Of a stretch of 64,000 nt of DNA, positions 22,564-34,340 are shown piece by piece (the stretch's first letter is position 1; the number at the start of each line of letters is the position of its first letter). The notes under the pieces are model-generated. The model saw only the letters and a list, made by a program, of their open reading frames with translations, made no database searches and was not told where the DNA came from. The stretch lies in assembly GCA_032622095.1 (NCBI GenBank), contig CP136061.1:3472001-3536000 (forward strand), written 5' to 3'. The position numbers and the translations under genes were made by a program. This DNA is from Siphonodentalium dalli. Lineage: Eukaryota > Mollusca > Scaphopoda > Gadilida > Siphonodentaliidae.

Positions 22564-22763
22564 GTAAGTGTAATGTTTATTATAAATTACGTGAACGGTT
22601 CCAAGCCGATTTTCGAGGACATCACACCAACTCTGGTTGTACTTTTTGTCAAACTACAAATGTTGACAGCATTACCCCTTACCTAGACATTGCTTATTTG
22701 AACACTAACTTCCATAAAATATGATATGGCTATTCTAGATTGATCAAATCGATTTTGAAAAAG

Positions 22764-23773
22764 CCTATATGCCCATCCATTAACTATCTGTTTCTGTAAC
22801 TAACTGCGAAAATAGAAACAATGTTCTTGGACACATGTGTACACCGGGTTCACATTAACTTCGATTATGCGATGCCGTTACGTGGCACCTGAACGTTTAT
22901 AACACTTGGAGATAATGCTTATATGTTGCTATTTAACCTCATTTAGAAAATTAATAGTATTGGTATAGTCAGTTGAGTGCACACTGAGTGAGTAGGAGAT
23001 AATTAGTCTCGAAGATGCCTTTCTTAGCTGCTGCGAATGAAACATTGTATAATGTACTAGGTTTATCTACTCGTCTTTGTGTTCCGACGCAATTACACTC
23101 AGACATTTATTTAGTATAAAGTTCAAGATACTTGCATCACAAATTCCGCAATGCGATTATTCAAGTTTTATATACAAAAAACCTATAACTATATAAACGT
23201 AAGGCTCTACAATCATAGAATAGTATATATATCATCGTGATATTTACCATCATGGATGTATTGTTTAACTGTGTAAACGTAAGGCCCTATATGTCACAAT
23301 CGTTGACATAAGTATTCCATAATTTGCTGTTTGTTGTTTAAATATAGTCATTGACAATCATCGACATGAGCATATATATTAGTGTGATTTTTACTATCAT
23401 GGATGTGTTAAGGGTGGATTAAAGGGGGTGCTTATTTATTGCTTGTTGAAATGCCAGTGAGTAAACATATTGTCAAGAGTACTGTATATTGGCGAATTTC
23501 AGGGTATAAATTATTTTTTTGAATGTCAGTTTTAGTATATAATTTGTAAAAGAAACTCATGATTTATAACTCATGACAATTTATGCGAATACTATAGATG
23601 TATAATGAGATGTATGTATATAATGGAACATATACGCTACATGTGCCTCCATAGACATCATGATGATTATTTTCAAGACAAACAGGGAACTTATGTACTC
23701 GATTTCATTACATAATAGTTGTGCCTAGACAATCCCTATTATATATCATCAGATAATATACCTATAGTGCCAA
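22764..23773. repeat. Second copy of the 20000-20830 type blocks
   Basis: 23005-23400 repeats 20390-20830, including degenerate exon relics at about 23215-23290 and 23345-23405. 23700-23773 repeats 20090-20155 (TTGTGCCTAGACA...AATATACCTATAG). The order differs from the first copy. No intact micro-exon is seen. Confidence 0.6.
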
Positions 23774-24571
23774 AGTGCGATGAAACATGCCGTTCTATCT
23801 CTGGTTGTTTCTATAGTTGACACTTTTAATCCATTATTAACTCATCTTACAAAGGGAAGTGCCGGAGGATTGACCTTTTATTGACAAGCTGCGCTCGTCT
23901 CATTTCTATTGCACCAAGATACAGCAAAATAACACATGTCATGAAAAAACTACACATGTTGAAGTTTGAGTACCGTGTCAGATACAGTTGTGCCTTAATT
24001 GTTTTCAAGTCTCTGCACGGAGATACACCATCTTACATTTCTGAAATGTTTACCAAACATAGCTCAGTTACTCGAAATGGCCGAAGTGAAGTCCAACTGT
24101 CTCATATACTCGACAAACTAAATGTGAACTATTGAAAGTGCTCATTCCAAAATGTATCAGTCTCTATTTGGAACAGCCTACCCGTTGATATGAGAAAGAT
24201 TGACTCAGTATCATCTTTTAAAACAGCTCTTAAAACTAACCTGTCCAAAACGTGTTATTCGTTATAAGTGCACCATCTGTTTTTTAACTTTATTTTATTT
24301 TTTTAGGCTTATACGTTAGAGTTGGAAATTGATATTAACTTAATATTTTAATCAGGTCTTTAATCTACTGGATATTTTATTGTTAATTGTAGTGCCAATT
24401 TCAGTCATCTTTCCGAGTTATCTGCCATATATCGGTGAAGCTTGTATTCCTTTTTGTGTGTAAATAGGCGCGATGTTATCTTGTTTGTGTATATTTGTGT
24501 ATGTAAATGCGCATTGAAACTAATTGCTGTTGAATGCGTTTCTTAAATGAATATATAATAATAATAATAAT
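23774..24571 (+). mobile_element. 5'-truncated L2-type LINE fragment
   Basis: The frame from 23881 reads CARLISIAPRYSKITHVMKKLH...YSCALIVFKSLHGDTPSYISEMF and, after a frameshift, VSIWNSLPVDMRKIDSVSSFKTALKTNL. This is the C-terminal signature of L2/CR1-like ORF2 (ARLI..., W-N-S-L-P, SSFK..LKT). The 3' end is an AATAATAATAATAATAG tail typical of L2. The empty site is visible at 20155 (ACCTATAGGCATATAG), placing the junctions at ACCTATAG and GCATATAG with no clear target duplication. Confidence 0.85.
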
Positions 24572-27179
24572 AGGCATATAGCATACACAGAACCAATATT
24601 TTCTGCGCATAGCTGTAATAAGTTGTCGATGGCCAGTCTAAAAGCGCGAGAACTTTAATACCCTTGCTCTCAAAGTGTTACACTTATTCTCATAAATTGT
24701 ATATCCAAATGGCATCACAAAACATGATTCTTATAAGTAGTGGCTCACCTTGTCAGATCGGAACAATTATCATTTTGTTTATCGCGTTTAATCCGTCCCA
24801 CCAATAAAGAAGTTTTTATTTATTTACAACTGTGTATACTTCAGACGTTATAGCATGAAATATGAACATCAAAAACATATTAGTTCGAAAAAATAAAAGA
24901 CGACAATTGTGTTTTACATAGAGATGTATCAATCAATCAATCAATCATGAAGATACAGACGTTTTAAAGATATGTCCAGGTGCTCCTCTGTTCTGGTGCT
25001 ATATACTGGCTAATCATTTTCAGTTTAAAAGAATTGATGTTATGCATGTATAGCAGCTACATATGCCCGACACAGCGAGATTTTGAGTTGTTTATGTTAG
25101 GCGATGAGTCTGTTCTAAAAAAATGAAAGAAATCCTCTGTATCGGGCAAATATACCCTTGTCAGATGTCAATATTGGATGATTCCGAAATGTCATGTGCC
25201 ACAAACTGCGTTTTCCTTTTTCTCAGAAGTAACCATATTTTGAACAGGCCTGCTCTACATTTCCATATCTCTTGGCAATTGTAATTTTTTGTGGAAACTA
25301 TATTGAATGGGACTGACTCAATCGTGTTATAATATATACATGAGTCATTCTAATATGCAATCCTCTAATGATTCAAGGTCCCTCAGTTTGAATGAATATA
25401 TGCATCTCTTAAATATATTGATATAAATATACTGTTAATGCTTTCTTCTATGTATCTGTGTTGCTAGAACATTATCGGAATGCCCTGATTGCCATCCCCA
25501 TATAAACATGACAGTTGAGAAGATATATAATTGTTCAAGTGACTTAATTCGGTCACCATTTGTCGAGATTGTGAAATTGGAATGCCAAACACTCCTTAGA
25601 ACGACATGGAGATGGCCTGGGAGATGACTATATATAACTTTGTTGGATATCGGCGAATTGAACAATCTTATAAATGCTAGTGAATCTCCTCTCGCCATCC
25701 ATGACCCAAACGACCCCAAATGTGATTTAATTCATCATATCATTAGAGAAGAACGTGCATGAATTTGGTAGAATCAGTGCTAATTATATTTGTGTCAACT
25801 TTGGTGCAACTCGATTGTACCCTTAAAGTTATATAAAGAAAACAGACATATTCGCAAATATTTGATTCATTGTATCATTTGAGAAGAACGTGTATGAGTT
25901 TGATGGTAATTGACACTAAACATATTTTTATAAGTTTTTGGTGACCCTCCGGTCCCTATTTCGGACTCAAGCGGCGCCAATTTTGACGTCCTTAAACCAC
26001 ACACTTAGACTCATTATAGAGATGAATATGTATACAAGTTATGAAAATTGGCGAGTATACAAATTCGTATCAAATTTAGGGTCACATTTGCATATCTCTC
26101 ACCCAAAAGGCAACAATTTGGCGCATTTAAACCACACGATTAGATTATTCGTATCACGGAGAAGAATATGTATCAATCAGGTGGAAATCGGCGCTATACA
26201 TATTGTTTATCAATGTTTGTGTCCCTCTCATCCTCTAGGAGCTCCTGACTCGAATAGCCCCACTTTTGACATCTTTAAACCACACAATTAGACTCCTGAT
26301 ATCATGGAGATTATTGTTTGTAAGTTTGGTGCTGATCCGCGACTAAACAATTTTTATCAAATTTAATGAACCATCCCACCCCACCACCATCTCTGACCAA
26401 AGCAGCACCAATATGACGTCTTTAAAATTACACGATTAGATTCCTCATATCATGGATAAGAATGTGTATCAATTTTGGTGCCCCTCTCCCTTTCAGTGCT
26501 CTCCTGACTCGAATGACGCCACTTTTGACAACTTTTAGCCACGCCATTAGACACCTCATACTATGGGGATGAATTTGTATAAGTTTCGAGGCAATCGGCG
26601 ACTAAATCAATTCTTGTCAGATTTAGTACCCACCGACCGCGCCCACCCCAAATCTCTCATCCCAACGACACCAATTTGGCGTCTTTAAATCACACAATAA
26701 GATTCCTTGTATCATGGAGAAGATCTCAGAAGAATGTACATCAATTTGGTGGAATTCGGCGCTAAAATTATTTTAAAACAAATTTGGTTCCCCTCTCCCC
26801 TTCCGGGCATACCTGACGCGAACGGCGCGACTTTTGACATACTAATCCACACCATTAGATTCCCCATGTTATGGGGATGATTATATATAAGTTTGGTGGC
26901 AATCGGCGACAATGTTTTTTTCTGCCCTCCCCCTTTTCTGCCCCTGACAACAACGGCGTCACTTTAGAAAATTCTAACACTCGCCATTATCTTTCTCGTA
27001 AAAAGATACTCCTATTAGACCCCTTTTGTGCCATATAGGTGGTCCCCTGTGAATTTCTATAGAACACAGACAGACAGACATATTAAGTATTCCATGATTT
27101 GCTATTTATTGTATAGTCATTGACAATCATAGAATGACTATATACCAGCATGATATTTAACATCATGGATTTATTACAG

Positions 27180-27203
27180 AATGGAGTCACAAACGGCGTC
27201 AAT
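27180..27203 (+). pseudogene. Shortened exon relic (NGVTNGVN)
   Basis: The counterpart of the 21357 exon. The acceptor TTATTACAG is kept, the interval is 24 nt and the donor is GTCAGT in place of GTAAGT. The reading frame is still open. Confidence 0.4.
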
Positions 27204-27889
27204 GTCAGTTGATCAATTTATGACACGTTAATCAGCGCTATGCCTGGTTAAAATTACCGTTGAGTGTGCGATCGCCATTGTATGGCACATGTATGTTTGC
27301 CTTCCACACAGGGAACGCTGTCAAATAATGCACGAATTTTACGATCACTTGCATCTGATTTAATAAGTCAATATTCACATTTTTGTACATTTATCAAAAT
27401 ATTTTTAAAAAATCACTAAATATTTATTCATTATTAAGTCTTTAAGTTGAACTTGTCTCTAAATAAAATATCTCCAAGCGATTTGGTGGTATCTCTCAAC
27501 GACTTCAAACTAGTTCTAAATAATTTGAGAAAGTGTTTAGACTAGCCGTAATTAAATACTCGCCATAATTCTACTTGGAGAGATGTACGCATTTTATTAT
27601 CTACCACTTGCGTGCGTTGGAAACATGGACGCTCCTTATAAAAGACGAGTATTTAAAGTGTTGCTAGGCTGAAAATATTATAAACGTGTTAACACTTCCT
27701 CTTTTAAAAGTCGATATCTGCCATCAAAACCTCATAATAATGGTCAGATCTAATTATTTTCTGGTACATATATCTGACCTTCAACCTAATTGTGTTCCAG
27801 GTTGATGGTTTATGGTGTCAGATCTCTGACATTATATTTGTTTTTAATATCTCTATTTACATTTTATCTTCAAGATACAAAAACATAGC

Positions 27890-27948
27890 CATGCATTCAC
27901 AACATATACTGACACATGTGTTAACATGACATGTTAACACGTGTGTCA
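27890..27948. repeat. Near-perfect palindrome
   Basis: ATACTGACACATGTGTTAAC and, after a few bases, GTTAACACGTGTGTCAGTAT form a hairpin with arms of about 24 bp. The homologous position at 22115-22140 has only the right arm (CACGTGTGTCAGTAT), so the left arm arose by inverted duplication in this copy. Confidence 0.8.
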
Positions 27949-28343
27949 GTATATTTTGTAAACGCATGACATGATATTTTAATAGTATCATCTGCAGTGG
28001 CATCAAGTTTGCACTAAGCAAAACATGACATAAGTTTAATGGATTATGTATTAATTGTTTTAATCAAGTGCAGTGGACATTTCCATCCAAGATTTAGAAT
28101 TCCCCATTGCGATTGAAGTGCTTACGTCCTGATATTTGTATAATACTAATTTTCCGATACACGCATTTTCCATACTGCAATCATTATAGCATGATGAAAG
28201 CAAGAAAGAAAATATAGTTAGACAGAAAATACGTCTTTGAAATAATGACGCGCTGTTTTACAATTTATTATTTCATTGGGAATACTCACCACTGGATTAA
28301 ATTTAGTAGTTTGTTGTTAACATGATACATTTGTATTGTACTG

Positions 28344-28385
28344 GAAGGTGTTGATGACGTTACGGACACAGCCAACAACATCGCT
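28344..28385 (+). pseudogene. Exon relic with lost splice acceptor (EGVDDVTDTANNIA)
   Basis: The homologue of 22522 with frame and donor (GTAAGTGTAA) intact, but the acceptor reads TTGTACTG in place of TTGTACAG, so normal AG recognition is abolished. The exon differs from its partner at 7 of 42 nt, the next 70 nt of intron at two. Confidence 0.6.
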
Positions 28386-30819
28386 GTAAGTGTAATTTTC
28401 ATTATAAATTACGTGAACGGTTCCAAGCCGATTTTCGAGGACATCACACCAACTCTGGAAAGATGTCCTCAAAACACTGTTTGTCAAAATACAAATGTTG
28501 ACAGCACTACCCCTTACCTAGGCATTGCTTATTTGAGCACTAAATTCCATTTAAAAAAAGTATAGATATATAATATAATCTATATCTATATTTGCGAATG
28601 TCTGTCTGTCTGTGTTCTATATAAATTCACAGGGGACCATCTAGATGATGCCAAAGGGGTCTACTAGGAGTAGCTTTTTACGAGAAAGATAATGGTCGGG
28701 GTTAGAATTTTCTAAATTGACGCCGTTGTTTTCAGGGGCAGAAAAGGGGGAGGGGCAGAAAAAAATTTGTCGCCGATTGCCACCAAACTTATATATAATC
28801 ATCCCCATAATATGAGGAATCTAATGGCGTGGTTTAACTATGGCATAAGTCGCGCCGTTCGCGTCAGGGGTGCCCGGAAGGGGGGGGGGGGGGGCAGATT
28901 TTTTTTTCTGTCGCCGATTGCCACGAAACTTACATATAATCATCCCCATGATATGAAGAATCCAACGGTGTGGTTTAGATATGTCAAAAGTGGCGTCGTT
29001 TGAGTCAGGGATGAACGGAAAGGGAGAGGGTCACCAAAATTGATAAAACTAATTTTAGCGCCGATTTCCACCAAATTGATATATATTCTTCTTCATGTAT
29101 ACAAGGAATCTAATTGTGCGATTTAACAACGCCAAATTGTTGTTTTTGGATGAGAGATTGGGATGGGGTGGGCACTAAATTTGATAATAAGTCGCCGATT
29201 GCCACCACACTTATACAAAATCATCCCCATGGTATGATGTGTCTAATGGTGTGGCTTTTATCTGTCAAATGTGGCCTCATTCGAGTCAGGGTTGCATTGA
29301 AAGGGACAGGGACACCAAAATTGATGCACAAATGTTTTAACGCCAATTTCCACCAAATTGATACACGTTCTTATCCATGATATGAGGAATCTAATCGTGA
29401 TTTAAAGACGCCATAGTGGTGCTGTTTGGGTGAGAAATGGAGAGGGGAGGGATTGGCACCAAATTTGATATAATAAATTGTTTAGTCGCCGATTATCACC
29501 AAACTTATAAACAATCATCTCCATGATATCAGGAGTGTAATCGTGTGGTTTAAGGATGTCACAAGTGGGGCCATTCGAGTCAGTGGTGTATAGAGATGAG
29601 AGGGACACAAAAAATGATATCTATATGTTTAGTGCCGATTTCCACCAGATTGATACATATTCTTCTCCGTGATACGAGGAATCTTATCGTGTGGTTTAGA
29701 TACACCAAATGGGTGCCCTATGGGTGAGAGATATGGGGACCTTAAATTTGATACGAATTTGTATACTCGCCAATTTTCTGTCTGTGTGTGTTCTATATAT
29801 AACTTCACGCGGTACAATCGAGATGCACCAAGGCGTTCTAAGAGGGGTAACTTTTTACAAGGAAGATAATGGTGCGGGTTAACATTTTCTAAAATGACGC
29901 TGTTGGTGGGAGGGGAAATTAAAAAAATATGGTGAAATAGTTTTGTGGCTGATTTCAACCAAACGAATACATAATCACCTTCGCAATATGGCGTTGTTCG
30001 AGTCAGCGTTGCTTCAACAATTGATTTAATAAACCAAATTCCACCAAATTCATACACGTTTTTCTCTGATGATATACCATGAATTAAATCACACTCGGTG
30101 TCGTTTGCGTCACGGATGGCGAGCGGATATGCACTATCATTGATAAGATTGCTATTCGCCGATATCCACATATAAGTTATATACAGTCAACAGGCCATCT
30201 CCATATCATTTTAAGTAGTTGGGCCTTCACATTTCACAATCCCGACATATGGTGACCCACATAAGTCACTTGAACAATTATATCTTCTTAACAGTAATAT
30301 TTATATGGGAATGGCAATCGAGGCATTCATACAATGAGCTAGCAAAAAGAGATAACTAGAAGAAGCATTAAACGTATATTTATCATTCTATTGAAGAGAT
30401 ACATATATTCGTGCAAACTGAGACCTCGAACCGTCAGAGGATTGCATATATATAATAACAAAATTTAGTCTGTTCCATTCAATACAGTTTCCACAAAAAG
30501 TAACAATTTGTCAAGAGATATGGAAGGCCTGTTCAAAAATAGTGGTCACAGTGTGCAGTCAAATATAGTTTCTTCTGATATACAAGAAAAGGCAGTTAGT
30601 AGCACAAGACTTTTCAGGATCCTACCAATACTGACATCTGACAAGGGTTTTAGAACAGACTCATCGACTGACATAAACAACTCAAAATCTCGCTCTGTGC
30701 ACATGTATCTGCTATATGTGCACAGCAACATTTCGTTTAAACTAAGAATATTTAGCCAATATATAGCACCATGAACAGAGGAGCACCTGGAAATTTCTTT
30801 GAAACATCTGTATCTTCAT

Positions 30820-32480
30820 CGAGATATGATAGCCAGGTGTCCTCGAGATCTTAGTCCAACCCACTAGATTTGATCGAATGTGTTGCGGATTGCGCAAGGA
30901 TATATTGTGCGAGAGGGTTGCTCGATCGAAATATAACTTTGCGCCGTCCGCAACGAGTTAGATAAAAGATTCTAGATTATGATGCAAGTTGTGCTCTGTA
31001 TTTATTCTACACCGTTCAGTCAAATAAGTTCAATCCATGAAAGTCACCTCCATTGTTACTATAGCTATATACCTTTATTGTGATTTAAGTTTGACAAATT
31101 TAAAGAGTAATTATCAGTAGGGCTCACTCCTCTCCTTTCTCCCTTCTTTTACATCGGCTGAACATAGGCATTTACATGATTTATGAAGCCATTGCCCATA
31201 GTGTATGTAAATGAAATCCTTTTCTACCTAAAAGTCTGAAACAGCAGGTTACATCACCGCTGGTCGGCGCCCGACAATGAATAGCTAACTATATCGCTAT
31301 TCCATGATTGTAGATGTCCATCATTTAACCGCAAAAGTGGTATATCACACACTTTATTCGGCGGCTCCATTCATTGTTTCGACCTATTATTGATTGACCG
31401 GGTCATCGTCAGGGGCGCTGGTCATTCTGTGAGAATCATATGTACTAGCAAAAACTATAGAAAAAAACTAGTAATATCAGCCGATCCCAGAACAATTCAA
31501 TATGGCGATGGTGGCATGTGGATCATTCACAAGTGATAACAGCTGAGCCAACATATTTCAATCTATGTGGCGAGACATAGGTGGATTAACCACGGTTAGG
31601 CTGTAGCAGCTGAGCCAGGAATATACATCGCTCTATGGCGGGAATATCAGGTGGATTAACCACAATATTGAGTCACTGGCATCTTCACTCCACCGAGTCT
31701 ATCGCTAGACTGACCATTCGCGCCAAAAATTGTCTTGATGTGGGATCGCGCCTTGCCAGATGGTGGCTGATTGGATCTTCAATAATGCCACCAATCCACG
31801 TGATACGCGCTTAGAGTGACACACAGACTAATTCGTGAGACTAATTATCATGTTTTCCTATAAACGTTCGTTCGGTCGATCGAAAAATAAAAAAAATAAA
31901 ATGGAACGTTGAAACATTAAAATTGATTTTAATCGATGTATAATTAAACAAAGCGTCAGCTCGATTGGAGCCGCAGTATGAAATATGAAGCTATCCATTA
32001 GCATATTATAAATTGAAAACTTAGTTAAGACAACAATGCATAGATATTGTGTATTTGTTTGTTTGGTTAGGCCAAAGCACGACTGAGAAAACTGAATCAG
32101 AATAAAGCGACGCAACTGTGTATAGACGTAACCGTGATTGATTGACTGGGGTTCAACATCGTTTTAGCAACAAAGCCATGTCACGCCGAGAAGAAACAGA
32201 TTATCAAAATTGACTGCGATTAGAAATGACAGACAATTAGACTAAAATGAAACAAAATATAGACAAATAAAAACACCCAAATCAGAGCGTGAGTGCCCGA
32301 TTGGGGCCAGAACCATTAATAAACTGACCATTGTGCAAACACATCTAAACAATATCAAAACAGATAGCAATACTGCTTTGAAAACAGCAAATATAAAACC
32401 TTCATGCAATGCTTTCATCGAATATAAATAATTTATTAAGACATCTGCATATCGAAATATTTAGAATAGCTGACATCGTT
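30820..32480. other. Non-coding stretch, no gene recognised
   Basis: It holds a two-unit direct repeat at about 31540-31665 (AGCTGAGCCA...GGTGGATTAACCAC) and otherwise unremarkable AT-rich sequence. The 85-residue antisense frame at 31858-32115 shows no domain. If the LINE ORF1 on the minus strand had an ORF2, it should lie here, and none is visible. Confidence 0.5.
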
Positions 32481-32502
32481 TTCTGGATGATTGGCAAGAT
32501 AT

Positions 32503-33753
32503 TTATAATATCTGTTGAATCTGGGTCTGTATCAATTCATCAAGTTGACAATCAGGTGGTTGACTTAGTAGGCGACCGCTCACACAAAAGCCAGGATCCC
32601 TCCACATATTTATACTAGAGTCTTTGCCACGTTCAAACAAAATTTGCCCTTCAGCTCGAAGCATCTTATCAAACTTTAAAAATTCAATGACCAACCTCGG
32701 CTTCTGAGAGTCAAAAGACCTTGGAAATGTTTGTTTTGGAACAATGGGATCAACTTCCTTGGTTGGTTTCGGAGAAAACGTAAAAGACTGCAGTAGCTGT
32801 ATCCATTACCTGTGAGACAGGTTCTGGAACAGGAGAAACATCATTCTCTTTAACTTGTGTTGCTAATGATATACTGACGAGTTTTGTTTGACTCTCTGTC
32901 TGAGTGCTGGCATCTACATACTATTTCTTTGAAACGGCAGACGAGTATGCGACTTGAGAAATTGATGGCCTGGCACCAAATAATTTCTTCGCATCCATAT
33001 ACGATAAATGTTTCTCAGACTTACATCTTTGTAACTTGAAGTCATAGTCCCATATGGGACATGAACGTTCCACTGCATCATGTGAACCTTGACAATTCGA
33101 ACATTGTTTAGAATTTGTACGATCCTTATGATCATGACCAGAAATAGAACATCGTGCACAAATAGTTTCTTTACTTCTACAATGTTCCCGGCCATGGCCA
33201 TAGGCATGGCGTTTAAATCATCGTAATTGATTTGGAATATAGGTACTAATACCTACCTTCATATACCCAACATTCAATGTCGGTGGATGTTCGCACCAAT
33301 TGAAGACCAGAAGATAACTATTCAGATGAACTCGACTACCATAAAATTTTGTTGTAAATCGACGGACTTCTGTAACTCTCTGTGGTACCAACTCCGCTAA
33401 TATTGTTGATTCCGAAAAATAAGCTACATCGCGGGTCCACGACACAGCTCTGCTACTATTCAATGTCTTGGTGTTTGTGCAATAGTTGTTTATAGCAGCA
33501 GAGCAACAGATGGAACTTTCTTTGATCATTCAATCAAGTGAGAGCCACTTATTGGCCCAGTTCTGATTGGTTTAACAGATTTCAATTGTCCAGCAATGCT
33601 TTGTAGCGTTTTATCAATCACAAAGATAGAAGGTCGTTTCAAATGTGGGTCAAAGCCAAGAACCAAGTACTGTGGGAATACCACAGCTTCATTGGAACTT
33701 GGTGAGTCATCATTCTTACGAGCAATATGTTGCTTTTTGTTCTGACTTGCCAT
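32503..33753 (-). pseudogene. LINE ORF1 (gag-like, zinc knuckles), I/Jockey type
   Basis: Read on the minus strand: FVIDKTLQSIAGQLKSVKPIR, a frameshift near 33527, then TLNSSRAVSWTRDVAYFSE, ILAELVPQRVTEVRRF, LNVGYMKVGISTYIPNQLR. A TGA follows where a Cys (TGT) is expected, then FKRHAYGHGREHC, CARCSISGHDH and CSNCQGSHDAVERSCPIW. These are the CCHC zinc knuckles and surrounding motifs of ORF1 proteins that bind element RNA. A further TAG follows at about 32920. The break in the first knuckle is a single-base change. No ORF2 follows. Confidence 0.82.
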
Positions 33754-34340
33754 ATGAAAAGCAGAAAATCGACAACTAGCTCAGTAGCCGCCGTGAACTA
33801 CCTTTGGATTCTAGTGGGCCAAAGACCGTACCTAGCTGACGCGGTCACCATTTAGCAATTGAATATAGCAGCCTCCCAGTACCTCTCAACAGTGAGACAG
33901 GCGTGAACAATACACGATTCAATACTCAACAATATTAAGGACGAACACAAAAGAGACAAGAGAGAACAGAAACATCATACGTTAAAAACAGAAAACAACA
34001 TTTCAAACATCAGACGAGCAATACAACATAACAAAAATTTAATCTGAATCACTGTGGAGAAGCGTGACTAGCCGATTGGTTGAACCGGGTCAACTCGACC
34101 ACCCGTTGTGAAGAGATGTAGGATCAACGAGGACAATGAGCTAAGTCGATGCCTCGCGTTGAACGACCGCCCTAGTACCTCCTGGGCTCCTACACCACAT
34201 ATCACGGGGTGCACCCCACGGCAAACAGGGTGCCACATTAGGGGATGTTTATCCCTCGCAGTGGGGTGGTAGGCTTATTCTACCCGGGGCCCACACGGGT
34301 GCATTGTGTATTGCTTTTGAGATTAAATATAATAGATTAC
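33754..34340 (-). mobile_element. Probable 5' UTR of the antisense LINE
   Basis: A GC-richer stretch upstream of ORF1 on the minus strand, including GTGGTGTAGGAGCCCAGGAG, GCGAGGCATCGACTTAGC and CACAACGGGTGGTCGAG. Its composition contrasts with the AT-rich flanks and ends near 34330. Assigned by position and composition; the exact 5' boundary is unknown. Confidence 0.5.

Larger units (their letters stand above)
21295..22760 (+). repeat. Duplicated exon-bearing block (parent of the foldback loop)
   Basis: This block matches 27115-28570 at high identity. Landmarks include ATTACCATTGAGTGTGCGATCGCC, AAGTTGAACTTGTCTCTAAA and CCTCTTTTGAAAGTCGATATCTG. It carries exons at 21357 and 22522. In the second copy both exons are damaged, which makes this the functional candidate. 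Confidence 0.85.
27081..28599 (+). repeat. Foldback loop: captured copy of the host block 21295-22760
   Basis: This is the spacer between the inverted arms. It repeats the exon-bearing block that lies only about 4 kb upstream outside the element, in the same orientation. Both exon counterparts are impaired (27180-27203 shortened with a GTCAGT donor; 28344-28385 without an AG acceptor). An extra palindrome is present at 27890-27948. A microsatellite-like AT tract (TATAGATATATAATATAATC) marks the right boundary. Confidence 0.8.
24947..30819. mobile_element. Foldback-type element, 5.9 kb, arms of tandem 145-bp units
   Basis: The left arm (24947-27080) and right arm (28600-30819) are inverted copies of more than 2 kb. 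They match at their outer ends (ATGAAGATACAGACGTTT) and inner ends (TTCTATA...CACAGACAGACAGACA). Each arm contains about seven units of 135-150 bp built on CGCCGATTGCCACCAAACTT and ATCCCCATGATATGA, plus outer unique sequence (GGTGCTCCTCTGTTC). Long inverted repeats made of subrepeats are characteristic of foldback elements (Drosophila FB, sea-urchin TU). No transposase is seen. A clear target duplication was not found. Confidence 0.8.

Noticed and set aside
29629-30171. A 180-residue open frame on the minus strand
   Set aside because: It runs through the inverted foldback arm; its sequence is translated 145-bp repeat units (recurring GGNR, KPHD-type motifs) with no domain and no ATG context.
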